The position numbers and the translations under genes are program-made. The notes under the pieces are model-generated. The model did not search any database, was not told the DNA's origin, and was given only the letters and a program-made list of their open reading frames with translations. This document shows, one piece after another, positions 52,493 through 60,860 of a stretch of DNA of 64,000 nucleotides (position 1 is its first letter; each line of letters opens with the position of its first letter). The stretch covers positions 9,679,486 through 9,743,485 of the forward strand of contig NZ_CP022161.1 of NCBI RefSeq assembly GCF_002214185.1, read 5' to 3'. The DNA is from Streptomyces capitiformicae (GTDB lineage: Bacteria; Actinomycetota; Actinomycetes; Streptomycetales; Streptomycetaceae).

Positions 52493-52727
52493 GCGGGGCT
52501 TTCCGGGGTCACCTCTGTGCACGTGACGCTCTTGTAGGCGCTCCCCAGCACCTGTGGCACACGGCTGACCGCTGTCAGGCCCGCCGTTGGTGTCGACACA
52601 GGGGTAACAGCGGCGGGCACAGGCCACCCCCGGATGGGGACGTGGGGGCGGCCCGTTCCGCTGCCAGCGCAAGCTCCGGGTGCCGACAGCGGGGGCTCTC
52701 AGCGGCGCTTGGGGGCCCGGGAGCGGT
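52493..52727. other. mobile-element coding remnant
   Basis: On the minus strand PHPGVACARRCYPCVDTNGG (near 52565-52640) resembles the cysteine-containing region of small zinc-binding proteins carried by Streptomyces integrative plasmids. No complete gene. Confidence 0.3.
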
Positions 52728-53225
52728 ATGCGCAACTCGACTCCGTACACAAGGGATCAGGGGATCGGCTGGTCCGAGTACCGGCTCGACAAGCGGTTCG
52801 AGAAGGTGCGGGCGGACGCCGAACTGGCCGGGCTGTTCGAGTGCGAGACGGGTGAGTGGCTGCTGGCACGGCACTTCGTGTTCCACGACAACGACCAGCC
52901 CACCCAGATGAGTACCTCCTACGTGCGTTGGTCGGATGTCGCCGGGACGCCGGTCGCCGACCCGATCAACGAACCCTGGCCGGGCGGTACTCAGGCTCAG
53001 ATGGCTAGCCTGGGTATCCGCGTCACACGGGTCACCGAGTCGTTCACCGCAGGCATGCCCACCCAACTCGAGGCGGCCACGCTGCGGATCGGCTCAGGCG
53101 TTCCTGTGCTGCGCTACACGCGTCGGCACATCGCCGACACGGGCCGGATCGTCGAGGTGGCCCACTCGATCGTGCGACGTGGCGACACCACCATCGTCGA
53201 CTTCGTCATCGACCTCGACGACTGA
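52727..53225 (+). pseudogene. UTRA effector domain of a GntR-family regulator (HTH missing)
   Basis: 165 codons: RPTPYTRDQ-like start STPYTRDQGIGWSEYRLDKR, then WLLARHFVFHDNDQPTQMST, SYVRWSDVAGTPV, GSGVPVLRYTRRH and IVEVAHSIVRRGDTTIVDFV. This is a complete UTRA ligand-binding domain. The N-terminal GntR winged helix expected about 75 residues earlier is absent. Such KorSA/TraR-like regulators control transfer of integrative plasmids, consistent with neighbouring remnants. ATG 52727 could still permit expression of the bare domain. Confidence 0.72.
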
Positions 53226-53412
53226 GCAGCCAGGCGCCGCCGACGTAGTCGAGCGGATCGACGACACCCTGCGCATTCCTCTGTGTGGCGGCGCTGCTGA
53301 TGCTGCACCGCCTGCGGCTGCGCTGATTGCCCGTGGCTGCGGACTGAACCGAAGGGTTCAGAAGTGAGTGGCACGCCTCAACTCTGGACGGTAGTCATCA
53401 CGTTGGAGGCGA

Positions 53413-53604
53413 CTACAGAGCCAGGCGTGAACCATGAGGGCGTGCTCGGCCCGCAGCGGAGCCGCCCATGGCGACAGTCGACAGGAGTTTGACCGTGTCC
53501 GAGTGGCCCGACGGGCAGTCTGCAGGGGAGGACGACTCGGCCATCGGGCGGCTCAGTTCGAAGGTGTTGCCGCAAGTCCGGCAGCGGTACTCGTAACGAG
53601 GCAT
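53413..53604 (-). CDS. FmdB-type zinc-ribbon protein, copy 1 (altered C-terminus)
   Basis: 63-aa protein MPRYEYRCRTCGNTFELSRP...ADCPSGHSDTVKLLSTVAMG. The Cys pair CRTC and the later C-x3-H make the FmdB regulatory-protein zinc ribbon. It is a close duplicate of 63377-63604, but after GGSAAG the Ala/Gly/Cys-rich tail is replaced by RARPHGSRLAL, consistent with truncation at the edge of an insertion. Confidence 0.7.
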   Translation of the reverse strand: MPRYEYRCRTCGNTFELSRPMAESSSPADCPSGHSDTVKLLSTVAMGGSAAGRARPHGSRLAL

Positions 53605-53843
53605 GACGACAGGCTGGCGCCCGCCGGGATCACAGCGGAATCACAGGAAGTTTCCGCTGGTCAGTTGCGCTTCAGGCCCTTCTTCGAAGGTGCCCGTGAG
53701 CTAGTGACATAGATCATGTGACGTTTACTTTTCGCGATGTCGATCTTGGTCTGGCAAGGGGGGATTTCGCATCTTTACTTACCCACTACCTTCACTTGAG
53801 GTCACATAAGTGATCCTTTTGGATCTGTAGGGGGCTGAGGATT
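53605..53843 (+). promoter_or_regulatory. AT-rich promoter region of the RHS gene
   Basis: From about 53700 to 53830 the sequence is much richer in A/T than the window. It contains TCAC-ATAA-GTGA (53801-53812) and a looser GTGACATAGATCATGTGAC (53703-53721), both possible operators. AT-rich promoters are usual targets for Lsr2 silencing in Streptomyces. Confidence 0.45.
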
Positions 53844-56800
53844 GTGATACCTCGGATATCTCCGGCGCGGCGGCGCGGAAGACCCAGGCAGGGTGTGGGG
53901 GTTCGTTCCCTCGCCGGTGGTCTCGCGCTCGCGACGGCGATCAGCCTGGTCAACGCGACGAGCGCCGCTGTAGCGGCACCGCCCGAGGCGCCTGAGGCGC
54001 CCAAGAAGAAGGCGGCGGCGACCCAGGCAGCCGACATCGCGTCGGCGAAAGTGGCGGCCCGGCTGTCGGGCAAGCGCGTCGAGGCGCTCTCGGAGCGCAC
54101 CGAGACGTCGACCACCTGGGTCAACAAGGACGGCAGTCTCACCACGGAGCTGTCGGCCGGTCCGATCCGCTTCGAGCGGGACGGCAAGTGGGTCGACGTC
54201 GATGTGAAGCTGCGTGAGTCCGGTGACGGCATCGAGCCGGTGGCGCACCCCAACGGGCTTTCCCTGGCGGGGAAGACCGGGACTCCGGCGAAGTCGCTGA
54301 AGGCGGCGCAGGATGCCAAGGCCGTCGACCTGGTGACGCTGGGCGAGGGCGACGAGCAGATCACCCTTCAGTGGAAGGGTGGACTGCCCGCGCCGAAGGT
54401 GAAGGGGACGCGCGCGGAGTACGTCAACGCCGTACCCGGCGCGGATGTGGTGGTCGAGGCCACCCGTACCGGCTTCGAGCAGTACGTCGAGATCAAGGAG
54501 AAGCCGACGGACGGCTTCTCCTACACACTGCCGTTGCGGGCCGAGGGCCTGAAGGTGAAGCAGCTGCGGGACGGCAGTGTGCTGTTCACCAGCAAGAAGG
54601 ACAAGAAGCGGGCTGTCATGCCCGCGCCGGTGATGTGGGACTCCACTGTCGACGAGCGCTCCGGCGAGCACACCCGCCGGGTGCCGGTGAAGATGAAGGT
54701 GGTGAAGAAGAAGGGCGGCTCGGTCGATCTGGTGGTCACGCCGGATGCGAAGTTCCTCGCGGACCCGAAGACCCAGTACCCGGTCACCGTCGACCCCTCC
54801 ACCTCCTCACTGACCAACGTCTTCGACACCTACGTCCAGCAGGGCGAGACGGTCGACTGGTCCGGCGACACCGAACTTGACCTGGGCAACCCCGGAACGG
54901 TCAATGCCGACGGCTCACCCCGCTACGCGCGTTCCTTCATCACCTGGGACACCAGCCCCGTCCGTGACGCGCTCGTGTCGGACGCGAAGCTGAGCCTGTA
55001 CAACTTCCACTCCGGCAACACCGACTGCACCGCGGCACCGTGGACGGTGTGGTCGACCGGCGCGGCGTCCACCTCCTCTCGGTGGACCGCCCAGCCGGAG
55101 TGGATCCAGCAGTACGCGGAGTCCACCGAGACCAAGGGCCGGGACGCCTGCGGAGGTGACGGCTGGATCAATGCGAATGTGACCACCCTGCTCCAGGATT
55201 GGGCATCGGCGAAGAACACCCGTTCGCACATGGGGCTGCGCTCCGTCTCGGCGGCGCAAGCGCAGTGGAAGCAGGTCAACTCTGCGAACGCCGCAACGAA
55301 TCCGCCGAAGTTGACGGTTACGTACAACTTCCGCCCGAAGACGGGCACCAACCGTGAGGCCGGTCCGCCGTACTTCTCCTACGGTGGCGACTACGTGGTC
55401 AACACCACGACGCCCACGCTGCGGGACACCTTCGTCGACGTCAACGGTGACACGGTCATTGGGAGCTTCCAGGTCGCGGACTCCGCCACCGGTTCGCAGG
55501 TCGGCGACATCCTCACCTCCGAGTTCACGGCTTCCGGCTCGCCGGCGTCGGTGAAGGTTCCCTCGGGTCTGCTGACCAACGGCAAGACGTACAAGTTCCG
55601 TACCTCTCCGTATGACGGGACGCACTTCAACTTGGACTGGTCGGCGTGGCAGACGTTCACCGTCGACACCAGCGCACCCTCGGCCCCCGCGAAGATCGTC
55701 TCCAGCGACTATCCGAGCGACAAGTGGGTCAAGGGCGAGGGCGAGGCCGGTACCTTCACGGTCACCCCGCCCTCGGGCTCCGACCACCAGTGGCTGGAGT
55801 GGTCCCTGGACGATGGAGCCACCTGGACCAAGGTCACCACGGACGGCGCCTCCGCCGACAAGAACATCAGCGTGACCCCGCCGCAGAACGGAACCCACAC
55901 CCTCCAGGTGCGGTCCGTGGACAAGGCGGACAACAAGTCCGAGCCGCTCGCGTACACCTTCCACGCCGGTTCCGGCGGGTTCATCACCCCTACCGAGGGC
56001 GAGTACACCGCGCGCCGACTGCGGCTCGCGGTCGAGACGGACGGTCAGAAGTACGACAGCGTCACCTTCCTCTGGCGCCGCTCCGCGGCCGACGACTGGG
56101 CGGAGATCCCCAAGGCTGCCGTCACCTCCGGCGGTGATCCGCTCGCCGCATGGCCGGTGCCGCTGACCGACGGCAAGAACTCCGCGCTGGTGTGGACCGC
56201 CACCGACACCGTCGACCCGGACGGCACCATCCAGATCAAGGCCGACTTCACCGGCCCGAGCTCCGCCTCCGGCAGCAGCGAGCCGCTGACCGTCGTCGTC
56301 GACCGGAACGCGGAGGGAGCCTCCACCGACCAGGTCGGCCCCGGTGAGCTCAACCTGCTGACCGGCGACTACACACTCTCCGCCACCGACGCCTCGGCGT
56401 TCGGTCTCACGGTCACGCGCAGTGCCTCCTCGCGGGTTCCCGACCAGGCCGCCCAGCAGGAGGGACAGGCGCCCGTCTTCGGCAAGGAGTGGGCCTCCGG
56501 CACGGTCGCGGAGGCCACCGCCACCGGCTACAACCACCTCCGCAAGGTCACCGACACGGCCGTCGACGTGGTGACGGTCGAGGGCGACGCCATCCACTTC
56601 ACGGCCAACGCCGCGCAGGACGGCTGGGTCGCCGAACCCGGCTCCGAGAGCCTGACCCTCACCGGCAGCCTCAGCGGCACCTTCACCCTGACGGACACCG
56701 ACGGCGTCAGCACCAAGTTCGTCAAGCCCACCGGTGCCACCACCTGGCAGGCCGAAACGACCAAGGTGGAAGGTGTCTCGCAGTCCACCAACACGGTCGT

Positions 56801-59800
56801 CTCCGAGACCGTCGAGGTGGACGGCAAGCAACTCGCACGCCCGACCCTGGTCATCGCCCCGACGCCGGCGGTGTCCGCGGCCACCTGCGCCGAGACACCG
56901 GCCACCAAGGGCTGCCGGGCGCTGCAGTACATCTACGCCGACACCACCACTGCCACCGGCACGGAGTCCGACAGCGACTTCGGCTATTTCACCGGTCAGG
57001 TGAAGGAGATCCGCGTGTGGGCCACCGAGCCCGGCGCGGCCGTCGCGACCCCGACCACCGTGGCCACCTACCGCTACGACTCCCAGGGTCGACTGCGCCA
57101 GGCCTGGGACCCGCGGATCGGACAGCAGGCGGAGACCCAGTACGCCTACCACGAGGGCCGGATCACCTGGCTGCAGCCGTCGGGGCAGCTCCCGTACACC
57201 TTCACCTACGGTTCGGCCGGTGGCTCGGCCGCGGCCGGTGAGGGCATGCTGCTGAAGATGGCCCGCAGCGGGCTGAAGCAGGGCACCGCGGACACCGTGG
57301 AGGGCACCGCGACCTCGTACGTGGTCTACGACGTGCCGCTGACCGGTGACAAGGCGCCCTACGCCATGGGCAACGACGATGTCGCCGCATGGGGGCAGAC
57401 GGACGCGCCCACGGACGCGACCGCTCTCTTCCCCACCGACAGCGCCCCGTCGTCGCACTCCGGGAGCGGCCTCACGGCCGCCGACTACCGTCGGGCCGGT
57501 GTGCACTACCTCGGTGTGTCGGGGGAGCGGACCAACACCGCCGCCCCGGGCGGGCACATCACTGCCACGGAGAACGACCGGTTCGGCAACACCGTCCGGG
57601 AGTTGAGCGCGGCGAACCGGATCCTCGCCCTCGGCAAGACGGACAAGGACAAGGCCGAGCTGGCCGAGCTGGGCATCTCCCACCTCGACAGCGCCGAGCG
57701 CGCCGAACTGCTCTCCACCCGCTGGCTGTTCGACGAGTCGGGCAACCGGGAGCTGGAGGAGTTCGGTCCCCTCCACCGGGCGACCCTCACCAAGGACTTC
57801 AAGGACGGCGACACCGTCCTGGTCGAGGCCGGTACCTCGGTGCCGGCGCGGTCGTGGACCGTCAAGGAGTACGACGAAGGGCGGCCGACCGACGGCAGCG
57901 CGAGTGTCAAGGACCAGGTGACCCTGGAGATCACCGGTGCCCGGGTCCGCGACTACTACTCGATCATGGCGGAGAAGCGGGTCAACGAGACCCAGTACGA
58001 CTGGGCCAAGGGCCTGCCGACCCTCACCATCCAGGACTCCGGCGGCCTGAACCTGACCACGTCCACCGACTACGACGCCCAGGGCCGAGTGGTCTCCCAG
58101 GCCCTCCCCGGCGGCACCGGCGACGACGCCGCCACCCGGATCACCGAGTACTGGAAGGCGGACGGAACCGGCTGGTGCGCGGGCAGGCCCGAGTGGGCCG
58201 GCCTGGCGTGCTGGACCGGCCCGGCCGGCGCCATCACCGGCGGCGGCTCCAACCCGTCCGAACTGCGTGACACCATCACCGAGTACGGCTACTACGGCCA
58301 GGTCACGAAGGCCACCGACACCGCGAACGGCGCGACCCGCACCGTCACCACCTCGTACGACGAGGCCGGGCGGCCGAAGACCGTCACCACGACGGGTGGC
58401 GTCGGCGAGACGGTCCCCGCGACCACCACGCAGTACGACCCGGCGACCGGGCAGGTCACGAAGATCAGCTCCAGCGCGGGCGAGATCACCAAGGCGTACG
58501 ACAAGCTCGGCCGCCTGATCTCGTACAAGGACGCCGAGGGTGGTACCACCACCACGGAGTACGACCTGTTCAACCGGCCCGTGAAGGTCGGCGACAGCGT
58601 CCCGTCCACCGTCACCTACACCTACGACCACTCCGTCGAGCCCCGCGGCCTGGCGGTCAAGGCCACCGACTCGGTGGCGGGCGCCATCACCGGCACCTAC
58701 GACGCCAACGGCTCGCTGAGCAGCCAGAAGCTGCCCGGCGGCTACACCCTCACCCAGTCCGAGAACCCGGACGGGAGCGTCACCAACCGCACGTACACCC
58801 GCGACAGCGACGGCACGCTCGTCTACAGCGACACCGTCAGCGAGTCCGTGCACGGCCAGGTCGTCACCCACGCCGGCTGGTCCGACCAGACCTACGCCTA
58901 CGACGCCGCCGGTCGGCTGACCAGCGTCGAGGACACCGTGGGCACGGTCTGCACCCACCGCGACTACACCTTCGACCAGCGCAGCAACCGCACCTCCCTC
59001 AGCACGGCCGTCGGCACGCCTGGCGCCGCCTGCTCGACCTCGGGAGCCACCACCTCCAACCACTCCTACGACAGCGCCGACCGCCTCGTCGACTCCGGGT
59101 ACGCCTACGACGAGTTCGGCCGGACCACCACCGAGCCGGGCAGCACGATCGGCTACTACACCAACGATCTCGTCCGCCGGCAGACCAGCGGGAACACCCG
59201 CCAGACCTGGGAGCTCGACCCCGCCCAGCGGTTCGGCTCCTGGACGGTCGAGTCGAGCGACGGCAGCACCTGGACGCAGACCGCGTCCAAGGTCAACCAC
59301 TACGGCGGGGACGAGGACAACCCCCGCTGGATCGTAGAGGACACCGCCACCGGCGCTGTCTCCCGCAACGTCAGCTCGCTCACCGGTGACCTCGCGGCCA
59401 CCACGAGCGCGACCGGCAATGTGACGCTCCAGTTCACCACCATCCACGGTGACGTGGCGCTGCTGCTCCCGCTGGACACCTCGGTCGCACCGACCGCCCT
59501 GGACGCCGACGAGTACGGCAACCCCCGGGTGGGCCAGCAGGCCGAGCGGTACGGATGGCTCGGCGCCAAGCAGCGCTCCGCCGAGACCGCGGGCGGTGAC
59601 GCCGTCCTGATGGGCGTGCGCATGTACACCCCGTCGACCGGCCGGTTCCTCCAGACGGACCCGGTGTACGGCGGCTCGGCCACCGCGTACGACTATGCGA
59701 ACCAGGACCCCGGCAACCAGTACGACCTGTCCGGGCAGGCTTCCTGGGTCCGTAAGTGCAGCCGGGGCTGGACCTGGAGCGGCTACCGGTTCCAGTGCAA

Positions 59801-60101
59801 GTTCTACTTCACCAGACAGAAGACGAAGATCATCAAGGATGACATCTCCACCATGGGCGGCGCGGGTGTCGCGATCGCCGAGGCGGCGGTGTGCACCCGG
59901 ATCCCGTACCCGGTCGCGGCCGCCGGCTGCATCGCCCTCGCCTGGGCCTACACGTGGTGGTCCGTGCACCACATCAACAGCGCGGTGGAACGCGGCGGTT
60001 GCTTCGTCTTCACCGTCGGAGCCAACGTCGGCCTGGGCATCACCTGGTATGCCTATCCGGGCAATGTGAGCAAGAAGAACAAGAACTGCAAGAAGAAGTA
60101 A
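53844..60101 (+). CDS. secreted WapA/RHS-repeat polymorphic toxin candidate
   Basis: 2085-aa protein with an N-terminal signal peptide (RSLAGGLALATAISLVNATS, cleavage near AVAAP). Then a WapA-type secretion region, a DNRLRE/carbohydrate-binding-like domain near residues 320-495, Ig/fibronectin-like repeats to about 830, and YD/RHS repeats from about 1070 to 1940 (YDAQGRVVSQALPGG, YDEAGRPKTVTTTGG). The RHS core ends with VRMYTPSTGRFLQTDP and YDYANQDPGNQYDLSG. The variable 123-residue tip (1963-2085) has six cysteines, a long hydrophobic stretch (VAIAEAAVCTRIPYPVAAAG, CIALAWAYTWW) and a basic end KKNKNCKKK; I recognise no nuclease motif. GTG 53844 is chosen for position before the signal peptide. 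Confidence 0.87.
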   Translation: MIPRISPARRRGRPRQGVGVRSLAGGLALATAISLVNATSAAVAAPPEAPEAPKKKAAATQAADIASAKVAARLSGKRVEALSERTETSTTWVNKDGSLTTELSAGPIRFERDGKWVDVDVKLRESGDGIEPVAHPNGLSLAGKTGTPAKSLKAAQDAKAVDLVTLGEGDEQITLQWKGGLPAPKVKGTRAEYVNAVPGADVVVEATRTGFEQYVEIKEKPTDGFSYTLPLRAEGLKVKQLRDGSVLFTSKKDKKRAVMPAPVMWDSTVDERSGEHTRRVPVKMKVVKKKGGSVDLVVTPDAKFLADPKTQYPVTVDPSTSSLTNVFDTYVQQGETVDWSGDTELDLGNPGTVNADGSPRYARSFITWDTSPVRDALVSDAKLSLYNFHSGNTDCTAAPWTVWSTGAASTSSRWTAQPEWIQQYAESTETKGRDACGGDGWINANVTTLLQDWASAKNTRSHMGLRSVSAAQAQWKQVNSANAATNPPKLTVTYNFRPKTGTNREAGPPYFSYGGDYVVNTTTPTLRDTFVDVNGDTVIGSFQVADSATGSQVGDILTSEFTASGSPASVKVPSGLLTNGKTYKFRTSPYDGTHFNLDWSAWQTFTVDTSAPSAPAKIVSSDYPSDKWVKGEGEAGTFTVTPPSGSDHQWLEWSLDDGATWTKVTTDGASADKNISVTPPQNGTHTLQVRSVDKADNKSEPLAYTFHAGSGGFITPTEGEYTARRLRLAVETDGQKYDSVTFLWRRSAADDWAEIPKAAVTSGGDPLAAWPVPLTDGKNSALVWTATDTVDPDGTIQIKADFTGPSSASGSSEPLTVVVDRNAEGASTDQVGPGELNLLTGDYTLSATDASAFGLTVTRSASSRVPDQAAQQEGQAPVFGKEWASGTVAEATATGYNHLRKVTDTAVDVVTVEGDAIHFTANAAQDGWVAEPGSESLTLTGSLSGTFTLTDTDGVSTKFVKPTGATTWQAETTKVEGVSQSTNTVVSETVEVDGKQLARPTLVIAPTPAVSAATCAETPATKGCRALQYIYADTTTATGTESDSDFGYFTGQVKEIRVWATEPGAAVATPTTVATYRYDSQGRLRQAWDPRIGQQAETQYAYHEGRITWLQPSGQLPYTFTYGSAGGSAAAGEGMLLKMARSGLKQGTADTVEGTATSYVVYDVPLTGDKAPYAMGNDDVAAWGQTDAPTDATALFPTDSAPSSHSGSGLTAADYRRAGVHYLGVSGERTNTAAPGGHITATENDRFGNTVRELSAANRILALGKTDKDKAELAELGISHLDSAERAELLSTRWLFDESGNRELEEFGPLHRATLTKDFKDGDTVLVEAGTSVPARSWTVKEYDEGRPTDGSASVKDQVTLEITGARVRDYYSIMAEKRVNETQYDWAKGLPTLTIQDSGGLNLTTSTDYDAQGRVVSQALPGGTGDDAATRITEYWKADGTGWCAGRPEWAGLACWTGPAGAITGGGSNPSELRDTITEYGYYGQVTKATDTANGATRTVTTSYDEAGRPKTVTTTGGVGETVPATTTQYDPATGQVTKISSSAGEITKAYDKLGRLISYKDAEGGTTTTEYDLFNRPVKVGDSVPSTVTYTYDHSVEPRGLAVKATDSVAGAITGTYDANGSLSSQKLPGGYTLTQSENPDGSVTNRTYTRDSDGTLVYSDTVSESVHGQVVTHAGWSDQTYAYDAAGRLTSVEDTVGTVCTHRDYTFDQRSNRTSLSTAVGTPGAACSTSGATTSNHSYDSADRLVDSGYAYDEFGRTTTEPGSTIGYYTNDLVRRQTSGNTRQTWELDPAQRFGSWTVESSDGSTWTQTASKVNHYGGDEDNPRWIVEDTATGAVSRNVSSLTGDLAATTSATGNVTLQFTTIHGDVALLLPLDTSVAPTALDADEYGNPRVGQQAERYGWLGAKQRSAETAGGDAVLMGVRMYTPSTGRFLQTDPVYGGSATAYDYANQDPGNQYDLSGQASWVRKCSRGWTWSGYRFQCKFYFTRQKTKIIKDDISTMGGAGVAIAEAAVCTRIPYPVAAAGCIALAWAYTWWSVHHINSAVERGGCFVFTVGANVGLGITWYAYPGNVSKKNKNCKKK

Positions 60102-60130
60102 CCGGTCACAACCGTAACCGGTGAGTGCAC

Positions 60131-60177
60131 GGTCCGTGCCGGTAGTGCTTCCCATTGGGGCACTACCGGCACGGACC
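60131..60177 (+). terminator. strong terminator between the RHS gene and the candidate immunity gene
   Basis: Perfect 18-bp stem GGTCCGTGCCGGTAGTGC with its complement across an 11-nt loop, 29 bp after the RHS stop. Confidence 0.88.
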
Positions 60178-60249
60178 GTCCTCGTGGCTGCACGTTTCGC
60201 CTCCGGCGCGCCTTCACCGCGTCGACCACCTCCGAAAAGGGTGATCCAG

Positions 60250-60735
60250 ATGAATGGCCCTGTAGGCCCCCTCCCTCCAACCAGCGCCGGTGGCGCGGCG
60301 CCTACCTTCAAACTGGCGGCGGTGCAGATCGCCGTGCCCGTGCTGGGCGGACTGTTGGCGGGTACCGCGCTGGTGTACGTGCTTCTCGCGGCCACCGGTG
60401 AGCGCATGACGGCGGGGGAGTTGTGGGCGTGCGTCTCGGCGGCCGTGGTCGCGAGCGCGGCCCTGCCGCTGCTGCCCCCGAGCTACGGCGTCAAACTCAC
60501 CGACAGCCGACTCGTCATCCGGGGTGCAGGCCGGCGTGAGATCGAGTGGCGGGACGTCACCGGCCTGGAGATCCGCAGGAGCGTCGGGGTGCGGACGGTC
60601 GTCGTGTCGGTGACCGATGGACGCCGGATACCGCTGCGCGCGCCGATGTCGTTCCTGGACCGCCGTTTCGACGACAAGGTCAAGGTCCTCACGGAGTGGT
60701 GGACCGCACGCCGGGGCGGCCCCGATGGCGCGTAG
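60250..60735 (+). CDS. two-TM PH-like membrane protein, candidate immunity protein
   Basis: 161-aa protein with two TM helices (LAAVQIAVPVLGGLLAGTAL and LWACVSAAVVASAALPLLPP) and a C-terminal beta-rich domain (VKLTDSRLVIRGAGRREIEW, VTGLEIRRSVGVRTVVVSVT). It resembles bacterial PH-like membrane proteins. Being the first gene after an RHS toxin candidate whose tip looks membrane-active, it is a natural candidate for immunity; this is inference from position and topology. ATG 60250 has AAGGG 9 nt upstream; an in-frame GTG at 60241 is an alternative. The terminator in between means it probably needs its own promoter. Confidence 0.65.
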   Translation: MNGPVGPLPPTSAGGAAPTFKLAAVQIAVPVLGGLLAGTALVYVLLAATGERMTAGELWACVSAAVVASAALPLLPPSYGVKLTDSRLVIRGAGRREIEWRDVTGLEIRRSVGVRTVVVSVTDGRRIPLRAPMSFLDRRFDDKVKVLTEWWTARRGGPDGA

Positions 60736-60860
60736 CGGACCCGAATGGCATGTTCATGCTCGTCAGGCAAGGGTGAGGCTTTCTTCACAACAGCCTCATA
60801 AGCATGAGGCTTCCTCTGAAAACTCCTGACCCCGCGTCAGGGAAAGGTATTCGGTTCGGT

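Noticed and set aside
54915..60407. 1830-codon open frame antisense to the RHS gene
   Set aside because: Low-complexity Val/Gly/Arg/Asp translation with no domain; open only because GC-rich third positions on the coding strand remove stops from this antisense frame.
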